Shown: positions 16,933 through 25,822 of the stretch, piece by piece | How the letters are laid out: each line of letters starts with the position of its first letter | How positions within the stretch are numbered: position 1 is the first letter of the stretch | DNA from: Microbacterium gorillae | GTDB lineage: Bacteria; Actinomycetota; Actinomycetes; Actinomycetales; Microbacteriaceae | DNA: 64,000 bases | Direction of reading: 5' to 3' | NCBI RefSeq assembly: GCF_000826185.2 | Contig: NZ_LN648875.1 | Span: forward strand, 1,112,356-1,176,355 | Position numbers and translations under genes: made by a program | Notes under the pieces: generated by a model | What the model was told of the DNA's origin: nothing | What the model saw: only the letters and a program-made list of their open reading frames with translations | Databases searched by the model: none

Positions 16933-17935
16933 GGAGATTCACCCCGATTCCGAACAGGAACGCGATGCCCAGGACGAGGGCCGTGATCAGCGCGAGCGTG
17001 CGGACGGTGAAGGTGGTGCGCATCAGCGCGAGCATCTTCACGTCCACGAGCGGGCCGACCAGGAGGAACACGACGATCGAACCGGGCGTGAAGGCGGAGG
17101 CGAGGGAGAGCGCGAAGAACGCGTCCACGTTCGAGCACAGCGCGACCACGATCGCGAGGGCCGCCATCGCCACCAGCGACAGGGCGGGATTCGCACCGAC
17201 GGCCACGAGGACATCGCGGGGAACGACCACCTGGACGGCGCCGGCGAGGGCGGATCCGATGATGAGGGCCGGCATCACGGCACGCAGCTCGATGATGGCC
17301 TGGACGAGGCTGCGGCGCGTGCGCGAGCCGGTCGCGCACTCCTCGGTCTCGGTCTCGATCCGGAATCGCTCGGTCAGCAGGCGCTGCGGGTCCGGGTGGC
17401 GCGAGAACAGCCAACCGATGAGATTGGCGATGACCAGACCGCCGATCAGGCGCGCGATGAGGATGCCGCTGTCCCACCCGAACGCGGCGTGCGTGGTGAC
17501 GATGACGATCGGGTTCACGATCGGAGCGGCCAGGAGGAAGGTCAGCGTGTCCGCCGGGCTCACGCCACGGCGCAGCAGACCGCGGGCGAAGGGCACGTTG
17601 CCGCACTCGCACACCGGGATCAGGATGCCGAGGCAGGACAGCGCGAGCCGGCGCGGCCACGCGCGCTTGGGGAGCACCCGTCCGATCAGGTCCGGTGGCA
17701 GCCAGACCTGGACCACGATCGCGAGGATGACGCCGATCATGACGAACGGCATGGACTCGATCAGCACACTGATGGCGAGAGTGAGGCCGTCCTGCACCCG
17801 CGTCGGCAGCGACACGTCGAACACCAACGGCACCACGAAGGCGCCGACGATCACGGCGAGCAACAGCGCGACACCGACGATTCGGACCGTCGGGTTCGGC
17901 GCGCGGCGGGCGGGGGCGTCCGTCGTGGTGGTCAT
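16925..17935 (-). CDS. COG0701 (YcgR/ArsP-like) permease, 336 aa
   Basis: A polytopic membrane protein with the family signature PVCECGNVPFARGLLRRGVS and a second, symmetrical half starting near LVQAIIELRAVMPALIIGSA. NPIVIVTTHAAF in the first half and CSNVDAFFALSLASAFTPGS in the second are conserved. Related proteins move organoarsenicals (ArsP), but no arsenic genes are nearby; location three bases after zur, with the TIGR03943 partner downstream, points to zinc. The substrate remains unproved. Confidence 0.8.
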   Translation of the reverse strand: MTTTTDAPARRAPNPTVRIVGVALLLAVIVGAFVVPLVFDVSLPTRVQDGLTLAISVLIESMPFVMIGVILAIVVQVWLPPDLIGRVLPKRAWPRRLALSCLGILIPVCECGNVPFARGLLRRGVSPADTLTFLLAAPIVNPIVIVTTHAAFGWDSGILIARLIGGLVIANLIGWLFSRHPDPQRLLTERFRIETETEECATGSRTRRSLVQAIIELRAVMPALIIGSALAGAVQVVVPRDVLVAVGANPALSLVAMAALAIVVALCSNVDAFFALSLASAFTPGSIVVFLLVGPLVDVKMLALMRTTFTVRTLALITALVLGIAFLFGIGVNLLV

Positions 17936-17938
17936 GGA

Positions 17939-18331
17939 TCAGATGGCCGCCGCGCAGTCCGCGCAGAGTCCGAAGATGTCGACGATGTGCTGGGCGTCCT
18001 GGAACCCGTGGGCCGCAGCGGTCCGCTTGGCCCACTCCTCGACCGGGGACGCCTCGATCTCCACCGTGAGACCGCAGCGCCGACAGATCAGGTGGTGGTG
18101 GTGCTCGCTGGTGGCGCAGGCGCGGTAGAGCGCTTCGCCGTCGGGGCTCTGCAGCGAGTCGGCCTCACCGCTGTCGGCGAGGCCCGACAGCGCCCGGTAC
18201 ACGGTGGCGAGGCCGATGCCGGTGTTCTCGTCCCGCAGGGTGGCGTGCAGGGTCTGGGCGCTCACGAAACCGCGGGCGTCCGCGAGCGCTTCGCGCACGC
18301 GCTCCCGCTGCCACGTGTTGCGCTGAGCCAT
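17939..18331 (-). CDS. zur: Zinc uptake regulator Zur (Fur family), 130 aa
   Basis: An N-terminal winged helix (LHATLRDENTGIGLATVYRA as recognition region) is followed by the metal and dimerisation domain with SEHHHHLICRRCG and FGLCADC, the two CxxC pairs that bind structural zinc. Length and cysteine spacing fit Fur-family proteins; the surrounding znuABC genes identify it as Zur. It lies downstream of znuB in the same transcription run, so it is probably under its own control through the palindrome at 21015. Confidence 0.9.
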   Translation of the reverse strand: MAQRNTWQRERVREALADARGFVSAQTLHATLRDENTGIGLATVYRALSGLADSGEADSLQSPDGEALYRACATSEHHHHLICRRCGLTVEIEASPVEEWAKRTAAAHGFQDAQHIVDIFGLCADCAAAI

Positions 18332-18340
18332 GTCCGGAGT

Positions 18341-19228
18341 CTACCCGGCGAGCACCGGGGGATCCTGGGCGCGCACCCGCCGCACCCGGCCCCGACGGCC
18401 TCCGACGACCCGGCAGACGAGGTAGATCAGGAATGAGATCGTGGTGATGTACGGGCTGACCGGCAGCGTGCCGGCGACCGCGAGCAGGATGCCCCCGACG
18501 GCGCTCACCACCCCGAAGGTTGCGGCCAGCACGGGAACCGCGATCGGCCCGGTCGCGATGCGCATCGCCGCCGCGGCCGGAGTCACCACCAGGGCCATCA
18601 CGAGCAGCGCCCCGATGATGTGCACGCTCACCGCGACGATGAGGCCGAGCAGCAGCATGAACACGAGCGAGACGAAAGTGGTCGGGACACCACGGGCGGC
18701 CGCGGACTGCGGGTCGAGCGAGTCGAACCGCAGCGGACGCCAGATCAGGAGCAGACCGATCAGCACCACCGCGGCGATGACGATCAACCAGGTGAGCTGC
18801 TTGCTCTCCACGGACACGATCTGTCCGGTCAGCAGGCTGAAGCGGTTGGCGCTGCGACCGCTGTAGAGGGACAGGAAGAGGATGCCGAGACCCAGCCCGA
18901 ACGGCATCAGCACGCCGATGATCGAGTTGCGGTCGCGGGCTCGCGCGCCGAGCAGGCCGATGATGGCGGCCGCGATCACGGAACCGACGATGGAACCGGT
19001 CACCACGTCCGCGCCGATCAGCAGCGCGGCCGCGGCGCCGGCGAAGGACAGCTCGCTGATGCCGTGCACGGCGAAGGCCATGTCCCGCTGCATCACGAAG
19101 ATGCCGATCAGTCCGCCGACGAGGCCGAGGATCGCCCCCGCCCACAACGAGTTGGACACCAGGGCGAGGATGTCGCCGTAGTACGGCAGGCCGCCCCACA
19201 GCGCGTCACCGATGTCGTTCCAGCTCAT
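18341..19228 (-). CDS. znuB: Zinc ABC transporter permease ZnuB, 295 aa
   Basis: An ABC-3 family membrane protein with eight or nine hydrophobic segments and conserved ELSFAGAAAALLIG, GVLMPFGLGLGILFL and VTPAAAAMRIATGPI. It forms the channel of the Znu importer with ZnuC. The start overlaps the znuC stop by four bases. The C terminus ends in an Arg-rich tail. Confidence 0.9.
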   Translation of the reverse strand: MSWNDIGDALWGGLPYYGDILALVSNSLWAGAILGLVGGLIGIFVMQRDMAFAVHGISELSFAGAAAALLIGADVVTGSIVGSVIAAAIIGLLGARARDRNSIIGVLMPFGLGLGILFLSLYSGRSANRFSLLTGQIVSVESKQLTWLIVIAAVVLIGLLLIWRPLRFDSLDPQSAAARGVPTTFVSLVFMLLLGLIVAVSVHIIGALLVMALVVTPAAAAMRIATGPIAVPVLAATFGVVSAVGGILLAVAGTLPVSPYITTISFLIYLVCRVVGGRRGRVRRVRAQDPPVLAG

Positions 19229-20028
19229 TCGTGCTCTCCGTGGTGGTGGTGCTCGTCGTCCGCGTCCGGCGCACCGACGACCACCAGGCGTCCGCCGGCG
19301 CGGAGCACCGACACGGGTGTGGAGTACAGCCGCGTCAGCGTCTCGCTGGTGAGGACGTCCTCGGGGCGGCCGAGCAGGAAGCGCCCGTGCGCGAGGTAGA
19401 GGATGCGATCGACCGAATCGAGCACCGGATTGATGTCGTGCGTCACCAGCAGCACCCCGGCCCCGGTGCGACGGCGGTAGTCCCCGACCAGGGACACGAC
19501 GGCCTGCTGGTTCGCGAGGTCGAGGCTGGTCAGCGGCTCATCGCACAGCAGCAGACCCGGGTCGTCAGCGAGAGCCTGCGCCGCCCGCAACCGCTGCTGC
19601 TCACCACCGGAGAGCAGGCCGACGGGACGGTCCGCGAACGCCTGCGCTCCGACCGCCGCGACGAGCTCATCGACGCGGCGAGCGTCCGCACGACGCGGGA
19701 TCGGGAGACCGAACCGGTGGCCCGTCACGCCGAGGCCGACCAGGTCGCGGCCACGCAGGGAGGTGTCCACGGGGAGCGGGCGCTGCTGGGGGATATAACC
19801 GATCCGACGATTCCCGGCGCGGTGCACGCGTTCGCCGAGCACGTCGATCGTGCCGCTGGAGAGACGTTCCAGTCCGAGGATCGCCCGGATCAGGCTCGTC
19901 TTACCGGAACCGCTGGGGCCGAGGACGGCGACGAGTTCGCCGGGAGCGACGGTGAGGTCCAGGCCTGCCCACAGGTCTCGATCGTCGCGCCGCATCGCGG
20001 CACCGCGGATCTCGAGGGGGTCGTTCAT
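19225..20028 (-). CDS. znuC: Zinc ABC transporter ATPase ZnuC, 267 aa
   Basis: Walker A GPSGSGKTS near residue 40, signature LLSGGEQQRLRAAQAL, Walker B GLLLCDEPL and the switch histidine in LLVTHDINPVLD define an ABC ATPase. The last residues DADDEHHHHGEHE form a short His-rich tail that could bind zinc. It overlaps znuA upstream and znuB downstream by four bases each, consistent with a coupled operon. Confidence 0.92.
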   Translation of the reverse strand: MNDPLEIRGAAMRRDDRDLWAGLDLTVAPGELVAVLGPSGSGKTSLIRAILGLERLSSGTIDVLGERVHRAGNRRIGYIPQQRPLPVDTSLRGRDLVGLGVTGHRFGLPIPRRADARRVDELVAAVGAQAFADRPVGLLSGGEQQRLRAAQALADDPGLLLCDEPLTSLDLANQQAVVSLVGDYRRRTGAGVLLVTHDINPVLDSVDRILYLAHGRFLLGRPEDVLTSETLTRLYSTPVSVLRAGGRLVVVGAPDADDEHHHHGEHE

Positions 20029-20996
20029 GCTCCGATCACGGCGGCGATCTTATCCAGGTTTTCGTTCATCCACTCAGCGTAGGTCGAGCCGTCCGGCTGC
20101 AGCTCCGAGAACTCGAGCACCGGGATGCCCTCCTTCTTCGCCTCGGCCGCGACCGCGGTGGTCTCCGCCCCGCCGGTCTGCGAATTCACGATCACCGCTC
20201 GCACCTGCCCCGAGCTCAGCAGGCCCTGGGCCGCGAGCATCGTGGCCGGCGGCACGTCCTGTCCCTCCTCGACGGCTTCGCTGAACTCCGCCGGGGTCAC
20301 GTTCACGAGACCCACGAGGTCGGTCAGTCGCAACGGCAGCGGCTCGGTGACGAAGATCTTCGCGCCGGCGGCGGCGGTCTTCAGCTCCGCGGCGCGGTCC
20401 TCGATCTTGGTGACCTCCGCACCGAACGCGGCCGCCTTCGCGGTGAACTCGCTCGCCTGGTCGGGCAGCAGCTCGCCGAGTTCGTCGGCGACCTCCTCGG
20501 CGACGTGACGCATGACCTCGGGCGAGTACCAGACGTGCTCGTTGAATCCCTCGATGTGATCGTGGCCCTCGTGCGCGCCGGACTCATCGTGATCGTGCTC
20601 GTCCGCGTCCTCATGGTCATGGTCGTCGCCCGGAGCGTCGTCCGCTTCATCAGCGGCCGTGATCACCTTGGCACCGTCCGGCACCATGCCGTCGATGAAG
20701 GCGTCGTAACCGCCACCGTTGCGCACGACCAACTGCGCCTTGCTGACTTCGAGCCGGTCCTTCGCGGTGGCCTCGTATTCATGCGGGTCCTGGGCGGCAC
20801 TGCTGATCAGGGAGATCACGGTGACCTTGTCCCCGGCGATCTCGTGCACCAGGTCGCCGTAGACGTTGGTGGACGCGACGACGGTGACACCATCGGAGCC
20901 GGCGCCTCCATCGGCGGAGGCACCCGCGGTGGAGCACCCGGCCAGGGCGAGGACGGCGACGGCGGGCAGGGACAGCAGGGCGATACGAGACTTCAC
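20025..20996 (-). CDS. znuA: Zinc-binding lipoprotein ZnuA, 323 aa
   Basis: A lipoprotein signal with LALAGC is followed by a cluster A-I metal-binding fold. The His/Asp-rich loop DDHDHEDADEHDHDESGAHE (about residues 123-142) is characteristic of zinc-specific ZnuA. Expected metal ligands appear in AAQDPHEYEAT and FNEHVWYSPE; the C-terminal region has VIVNSQTGGAETTAVAAEAK and ends YAEWMNENLDKIAAVIG. It is the first gene of the zinc operon, with the Zur-type palindrome 18 bases ahead of its ATG. Confidence 0.95.
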   Translation of the reverse strand: MKSRIALLSLPAVAVLALAGCSTAGASADGGAGSDGVTVVASTNVYGDLVHEIAGDKVTVISLISSAAQDPHEYEATAKDRLEVSKAQLVVRNGGGYDAFIDGMVPDGAKVITAADEADDAPGDDHDHEDADEHDHDESGAHEGHDHIEGFNEHVWYSPEVMRHVAEEVADELGELLPDQASEFTAKAAAFGAEVTKIEDRAAELKTAAAGAKIFVTEPLPLRLTDLVGLVNVTPAEFSEAVEEGQDVPPATMLAAQGLLSSGQVRAVIVNSQTGGAETTAVAAEAKKEGIPVLEFSELQPDGSTYAEWMNENLDKIAAVIGA

Positions 20997-21014
20997 ACGA
21001 TGAGCTTACTGCTA

Positions 21015-21031
21015 TTGATAATCGTTCTCAA
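21015..21031. promoter_or_regulatory. Zur box candidate
   Basis: TTGATAATCGTTCTCAA is a 17-base imperfect palindrome resembling known actinobacterial Zur/Fur sites. It lies 18 bases upstream of the znuA start, in the spacer shared with the divergent VOC gene, so zinc-bound Zur could silence the znuACB-zur run. Confidence 0.75.
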
Positions 21032-21080
21032 CTCGACCGGTTCGCGACCGCCGGAACGTGCGGATTTGGAAATACTTTCA

Positions 21081-21100
21081 GGTACAACTATGTTGAGACC
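21081..21100. promoter_or_regulatory. Candidate operator in front of the VOC gene
   Basis: GGTACAACTATGTTGAGACC contains CAAC-TAT-GTTG with flanking GGT/ACC in mirror order. It ends three bases before the ATG at 21104 and differs from the Zur box, suggesting separate control of the VOC gene, possibly by an unseen MarR-type repressor. Confidence 0.35.
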
Positions 21101-21103
21101 GTC

Positions 21104-21967
21104 ATGACCGAACACCTCTCCGCCGACACCGCCATGGGTGCCGTCACCCTCCGCGTGGCCGACCTCGACGGGATGACCTCCTACTACCGGGACGCCGTCA
21201 CGCTCGAAGTCCTCGATGCGCACGGCGACCGCGTCACTCTCGGCCGTGGTGGGCGTCCGCTGGTCATCCTCCAGCACGCGCCGGAACTGCGCCACGCTCC
21301 GCACGGATCGGCCGGACTGTTCCACACCGCGATCCTGTTCGAGTCCCGCGCGGCCCTCGCGGCCGCGCTCTACGGAGTCGCGACGCACGCGCCCGGCACG
21401 TTCACCGGCAGCGCCGACCACCTCGTCAGCGAGGCGTTCTACATGACCGACCCCGAGGGCAACGGCGTCGAGCTGTACGTCGACCGCGCACGCAGCGCCT
21501 GGTCCTGGACGCACGGCCAGATCGAGATGGACACCCTGTTCCTCGACCCGAACACGTTCCTGCGCACGCACCTCACCGAGGCCGCGGCCGGTGGCGTGCG
21601 CGATGGCTCCGACGCCGTGGTCGGCCACGTGCACCTCTCAGTGGGCGACGTGGACACCGCGCGACGCTTCTACGTCGATGAGCTCGGCTTCGACCAAACG
21701 CTGGCGATGGGGCAGCAGGCGCTGTTCGTCAGCGCCGGCGGCTATCACCACCACATGGCGATGAACGTCTGGAACTCCCGCGGCGCCGGACCCCGCATGC
21801 CCGCGCTCGGGCTCGGTCAGGTCGACCTCGTCCTGCCCACGCCGGACGCGCTCGGAGAGCTCACCGAGCGACTGCACCACCACGACGCCGAGGTGCGCGA
21901 CGACGGCCGAACGGTCAGTTTCGGCGATCCGTGGAACAACCTCCTGCGCGCGACCGTCGCCGCCTGA
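21104..21967 (+). CDS. Two-domain VOC family dioxygenase-like protein, 287 aa
   Basis: Two vicinal-oxygen-chelate modules in tandem: the first begins GAVTLRVADLDGMTSYYRDA, the second GHVHLSVGDVDTARRFYVDE. Candidate metal ligands are His in GLFHTAILF, His in VVGHVHLSV and Glu in GNGVELYVDR. This matches CatE-type catechol-2,3-dioxygenase or ring-cleaving relatives (quinone/catechol detoxification in Bacillus), acting in the cytoplasm. The true substrate is unknown. It is divergent from znuA and the last gene before the LacI/GH1 unit. Confidence 0.8.
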   Translation: MTEHLSADTAMGAVTLRVADLDGMTSYYRDAVTLEVLDAHGDRVTLGRGGRPLVILQHAPELRHAPHGSAGLFHTAILFESRAALAAALYGVATHAPGTFTGSADHLVSEAFYMTDPEGNGVELYVDRARSAWSWTHGQIEMDTLFLDPNTFLRTHLTEAAAGGVRDGSDAVVGHVHLSVGDVDTARRFYVDELGFDQTLAMGQQALFVSAGGYHHHMAMNVWNSRGAGPRMPALGLGQVDLVLPTPDALGELTERLHHHDAEVRDDGRTVSFGDPWNNLLRATVAA

Positions 21968-21998
21968 GACGTCCCGTCCGCGGAGATCCGCGGCCCGC

Positions 21999-23012
21999 TC
22001 ACGCGGAGGCGCGCGGCACGATCTCCACGTCGATCATGGTGATCCGCTCCGGAGCGGAACCACCGAGCAGCTCGACGAGCTTCTGCGCGATCAGCTCGCC
22101 CTGGCGGGTCGAGGGCTGACGCACCGTGGTCAGTGCCGGGGACAGCGTCGCGGCCACCGGGGCGTCATCGAATCCGACGACGGCCACGTCGTCCGGGACC
22201 GTGAGTCCGGCCTCGGCCAGTGCTCGATAGGCGCCCACGGCCATCAGGTCGCTGGCGACGAAGACGGCGTCCGGCGTTCCGGCGGAAAGGATCGTGCGCA
22301 TGGCCTCGTAACCGCCGGCTTCAGAGAAGTCGCCCGTGGCGACGGCCCCCTCCGCCAGTCCGGCATCGGCCAGCGCCTGACGGTACCCGACGAGCCGGTC
22401 CATGCCGGCGGGCATGTCCGGCGGACCGGCGATCGTGGCGATGTCGCGGCGTCCGCGCTCGACCAGATGCGCGGTCGCGAGCCGGCCGCCCTCAACGTTG
22501 TCCACGTCGACGAAGTACGCGCTCTCCCCCGCCCGCTTGTGCGTGGGACGACCGCCGAACACCAGCGGCACGGCGTCCGCGATCGCATCGACGAAGGCGT
22601 CCCGCGAGTGGTGGGAGACGACGATGGCGCCGTCCACGTTCCCGCCGCGCAGGTACTGGGCGGTGCGCCCGCCTGCGACATCCGTGGCGAGAACCATGTT
22701 CATCACGTAGTCCGCCTCGGTGAGGCGGGAGTGGATTCCGGAGACGACGGACGCGATGAAGGGGTCACCGAAGAACCGCGACGTGTCCTCCGGGATGATC
22801 AGCGCGATCGCTCGCGTCTGCCGCGTCGCGAGCGAGCGCGCGGCCTGGTTCGGGACGTAGTCGAGTTGGGCGATCGCGGCGAACACCGCCTCCCGCGCGG
22901 ACTCGCTGACCGCGCTGGAGCCGTTCACCACCCGCGAGACGGTGGACCGGGACACCCCGGCGACGGCCGCGACCTGCTCGATGGTGGCGGGTCCACTCGC
23001 GTCCAGGTCCAC
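21999..23012 (-). CDS. LacI family regulator, CebR-like, 337 aa
   Basis: An N-terminal helix-turn-helix, ATIEQVAAVAGVSRSTVSRV (about residues 8-27), with hinge LATRQTRAIALIIP, is followed by a periplasmic-binding-protein-like sensor domain (DAVFVASDLMAVGAYRALAE, VAVVGFDDAPVAA). The GTG at 23012 was chosen because GGAGAGGGG lies just upstream; an ATG at 23030 would overlap the GH1 stop. It follows the beta-glucosidase gene and a perfect CebR-type site lies in front of that gene, so it probably represses it until a cellobiose-like inducer binds. Confidence 0.85.
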   Translation of the reverse strand: MDLDASGPATIEQVAAVAGVSRSTVSRVVNGSSAVSESAREAVFAAIAQLDYVPNQAARSLATRQTRAIALIIPEDTSRFFGDPFIASVVSGIHSRLTEADYVMNMVLATDVAGGRTAQYLRGGNVDGAIVVSHHSRDAFVDAIADAVPLVFGGRPTHKRAGESAYFVDVDNVEGGRLATAHLVERGRRDIATIAGPPDMPAGMDRLVGYRQALADAGLAEGAVATGDFSEAGGYEAMRTILSAGTPDAVFVASDLMAVGAYRALAEAGLTVPDDVAVVGFDDAPVAATLSPALTTVRQPSTRQGELIAQKLVELLGGSAPERITMIDVEIVPRASA

Positions 23013-23026
23013 GCCGACCCCTCTCC

Positions 23027-24508
23027 TCATGCCGTGGCGAGGTAAGCCGGCACGACGGTGTTGCGCGGAACCGTGATCTCGCGGTCCGCGATGATCCTGC
23101 GGTACTCGAGGGCGCTGTCCTTGAACGAGCGCTCCTGAGTACCGTAATCCACCCGCACGATCCCGAACCGCTTCTCGTACCCCCACGCCCACTCATAGTT
23201 GTCCATCAGTGACCAATAGAAGAAGCCGCGGACGTCCGCGCCGTCCTCGATGGCGTCCAGCGTGGCGCCGAGGTGCGAGCGCAGGAACTCCGTGCGCGCC
23301 CCGTCGTGCACGCGCGTGAGGCCGTCCTCCACCACGGCTTCGTCGTCGTAGGCGGCGCCGTTCTCGGTGACGTACAGCGCGACGCCCTGCGCGCCGGTGT
23401 ACTCCTTCTGCACGCGGACGAGGAGTCGGGTGAGGGCCTCCGGCTGCACCTCCCAGTTCTGCCCCGTGCGCGGCAGGCCGCGGTCGTGCCAGAACACGTT
23501 CTCGGCGGCCGGGAACGGCGAGCGCACGTCGCGGATCGTCGGTGCGTCCCCGCCGGCCGGAGCGTCCGCCGCGGGCGTCGCGGCAACGTACTCCCCGTGG
23601 TAGTAGTTCACGCCGAGGGTGTCGATCGGCGTGGCGATCGTCTCGAGGTCACCGGGACGGACCGCCTCCTCCCACGTCGCGACGGCGGCGGCGTCCACCG
23701 CCCGGATGTCCTCGACCACGTCGGTCGGGTAGGCGCCCCGGAACACCGGGTCCAGGAACCAGCGGTCGAACTGTCCGTCGATGCGACGCGCGGCGTCGAC
23801 GTCGGCGGGGTTCGACGGGTCCACCGGGTCGGCCAGCGTGAGATTGAGCGTGAGACCGAGATCCAGCGAGGCGTCCCGGGCACGCAGCTCGCGGATCGTC
23901 TGTCCATGCGCCAGCAGGAGGTGGTGGGAGGACAGCAGACCGTCGGCGATGGACGTGCGCCCGGGCGCGTGGATGCCCGCGGTGTAGGACAGCCAGGAGG
24001 AGCACCACGGCTCGTTCAGCGTGGTCCAGACCTTCACGCGGTCACCGAGCGCGTCGTGCACGGTGAGCGCGTACTCGGTGAAGCGGTCCGCGGTCTCCCG
24101 CGCGGTCCAGCCACCGCGCTCCTCCTGCGCCTGCGGCATGTCCCAGTGGTACAGCGTCAGCCAGGGCAGGATGTCGGCCTCGAGCAGCTCGTCCACGAGC
24201 CGGCTGTAGAAGTCCACACCCGCCGGGTTCACGGCTCCCGCGTCCGGACGCACGCGCGACCACGAGGTGGAGAAGCGGTACGTCTGCAGGCCGAGGTCCT
24301 TCATCATCGCGACGTCCGCGGTGTGACGGTGGTAGTGGTCGCACGCGACATCACCGGTCTCGCCGCCGATCACCGCACCGGGAACGCGCGAGAACGTGTC
24401 CCAGATCGAGGCGGTGCGGCCGTCCTCGAACGCCGCACCCTCGATCTGGTACGCCGCGGTGGCGGCACCGAAGAGGAAGTTCGGCGGGAACGGGCGGGCA
24501 TCGGTCAT
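23027..24508 (-). CDS. GH1 beta-glucosidase, 493 aa
   Basis: Hydrolyses beta-glucosides such as cellobiose with retention of configuration; no signal peptide, hence cytoplasmic. It starts FPPNFLFGAATAAYQIEGAA (GH1 signature). The acid/base is Glu166 in TLNEPW and the nucleophile Glu382 in YVTENGAAY; FFYWSLMDNYEWAWGYEKRF is the typical aglycone-site end. Its stop lies immediately before or inside the regulator start, and the CebR box is 86 bases upstream of its ATG. The transporter genes usually found with such a unit are not in the window. Confidence 0.93.
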   Translation of the reverse strand: MTDARPFPPNFLFGAATAAYQIEGAAFEDGRTASIWDTFSRVPGAVIGGETGDVACDHYHRHTADVAMMKDLGLQTYRFSTSWSRVRPDAGAVNPAGVDFYSRLVDELLEADILPWLTLYHWDMPQAQEERGGWTARETADRFTEYALTVHDALGDRVKVWTTLNEPWCSSWLSYTAGIHAPGRTSIADGLLSSHHLLLAHGQTIRELRARDASLDLGLTLNLTLADPVDPSNPADVDAARRIDGQFDRWFLDPVFRGAYPTDVVEDIRAVDAAAVATWEEAVRPGDLETIATPIDTLGVNYYHGEYVAATPAADAPAGGDAPTIRDVRSPFPAAENVFWHDRGLPRTGQNWEVQPEALTRLLVRVQKEYTGAQGVALYVTENGAAYDDEAVVEDGLTRVHDGARTEFLRSHLGATLDAIEDGADVRGFFYWSLMDNYEWAWGYEKRFGIVRVDYGTQERSFKDSALEYRRIIADREITVPRNTVVPAYLATA

Positions 24509-24593
24509 GGCGGTTCCTCTCACAGGCGTCGGGCGGTCGTCCGCCGCCCGACAGCACCGGACCCATGGTCACGCGATGCTTCGTTCGAAGATA

Positions 24594-24607
24594 TGGGAGC
24601 GCTCCCA
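24594..24607. promoter_or_regulatory. CebR box (LacI operator)
   Basis: TGGGAGCGCTCCCA is a perfect 14-base palindrome identical to the published CebR operator of Streptomyces and Thermobifida. It lies between the divergent GH1 and esterase genes, so one repressor could control both. Confidence 0.9.
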
Positions 24608-24665
24608 TGCATGTCAAACGGCGGTCCTCTGACCGAACGACCGCGACGGCGGCTACGGTCGACGG

Positions 24666-25496
24666 ATGATCGGATTCCGCCCGCTGCCGGTGCCCGCGAC
24701 GGACCTCTCCTACGCGTACGGACCGGACTCGATCGCCCGGACCGGCGTGCGGCCCGGCTCGATCACCGAGATCGTGCTCGCGGACAGCACGATCTACCCG
24801 GGCACGACCCGGCGGATCTGGATCCACGTTCCGGCCGATCACGATGCCACCGTGCCCGCACGGGTGACCTTCTGCAATGACGGGTGGTGGTACCTGGATC
24901 CGGCGGCGGCCGTCCGCGGCGGCATCGTGCTGGACAATCTCGCCGCGTCCGGCGACCTGCCGAACATGATCGGCGTCTTCGTCGATCCGGGCGTCCTCGC
25001 CGGCCCCGAAGGCCCGGTGAAGCACCGCAACGCCGAGTACGACGCGTTCGATGAGCGCTACGCGGACTTTCTCACGACGGAGGTCCTGCCGCTGGTGGCG
25101 GAGCGGTTCGCCGTGTCGGCCGAGCCGTCCGACCGGGCGATCGTCGGCGGCAGCAGCGGGGGCAACGCCGCCGTCACAGCCGCATGGATGCGACCGGAGC
25201 GCATCGGACGCGTCATCGCGTTCAACTCCAGCTTCGCGCAGATGCCGGGCGGCAACCCCTACCCCCGGCTGCTGTCCGAGACCCCCCGCAAGCCGCTGCG
25301 GATCTTCCTGCACGCCGCGCACCGGGACCTGAACTGGAACGCCGCGGAGGAGAACTGGTTCGCCGAGTCCTTGCACGTCGCGGCCGCCCTGGCCGAGAAC
25401 GGCTATGACTTCCGGTTCGTCGTGGGCGACGGCGGGCACAGCCCGAACCACGGCGGCGTCCTGTTCCCCGACGCCCTGCGGTGGGTGTGGTCCTGA
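24666..25496 (+). CDS. Alpha/beta-hydrolase esterase (Fes/CE1-like), 276 aa
   Basis: The nucleophile motif is [11 protein letters not shown] (Ser in GSSGG), with a candidate acid in the segment AHRDLNW and the final His in [11 protein letters not shown]. The N-terminal half ([23 protein letters not shown]) resembles the esterase-D/enterochelin-esterase group. There is no signal peptide, so it is cytoplasmic. Sharing the CebR-box promoter region with GH1 suggests de-esterification of imported acetylated or feruloylated glucosides; a siderophore esterase is the main alternative. The ATG may be leaderless. Confidence 0.75.
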   Translation: MIGFRPLPVPATDLSYAYGPDSIARTGVRPGSITEIVLADSTIYPGTTRRIWIHVPADHDATVPARVTFCNDGWWYLDPAAAVRGGIVLDNLAASGDLPNMIGVFVDPGVLAGPEGPVKHRNAEYDAFDERYADFLTTEVLPLVAERFAVSAEPSDRAIVGGSSGGNAAVTAAWMRPERIGRVIAFNSSFAQMPGGNPYPRLLSETPRKPLRIFLHAAHRDLNWNAAEENWFAESLHVAAALAENGYDFRFVVGDGGHSPNHGGVLFPDALRWVWS

Positions 25497-25573
25497 TCCG
25501 GAGGTGACGGACGGCGCGGCCCCGCTGGGTAGACTGGGCTCGACCGCCGTTCGCGTCCATCTCGGAGCCATCA

Positions 25574-25822
25574 ATGCCCACCATCGTCGTCGACGTCATG
25601 CCGAAGTCCGAACTCCTCGACCCGCAGGGCAAGGCGGTGAGCGGTGCCTTCGACCGCCTCGGCGTCACGGCCTTCAGCAACGTGCGCATCGGCAAGCGCT
25701 TCGAGCTCACCGTGGAGGGCGAGGTCACGGACGACGTGCTGGCCACCGCGAAGCAGGTCGCCGCGGACGTGCTCTCCAACGGCGTGATCGAGGACGTCGT
25801 CGGCGTCGAGGTCGTGGAGTGA
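25574..25822 (+). CDS. purS: Phosphoribosylformylglycinamidine synthase subunit PurS, 82 aa
   Basis: The small structural subunit of the three-part FGAM synthase (PurL-PurQ-PurS) in purine biosynthesis. The translation starts [20 protein letters not shown] and contains [14 protein letters not shown] and [14 protein letters not shown], matching PurS in length and sequence. TAGACT at 25530-25535 may be the -10 of this operon. The stop overlaps the purQ start. Confidence 0.95.
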   Translation: MPTIVVDVMPKSELLDPQGKAVSGAFDRLGVTAFSNVRIGKRFELTVEGEVTDDVLATAKQVAADVLSNGVIEDVVGVEVVE

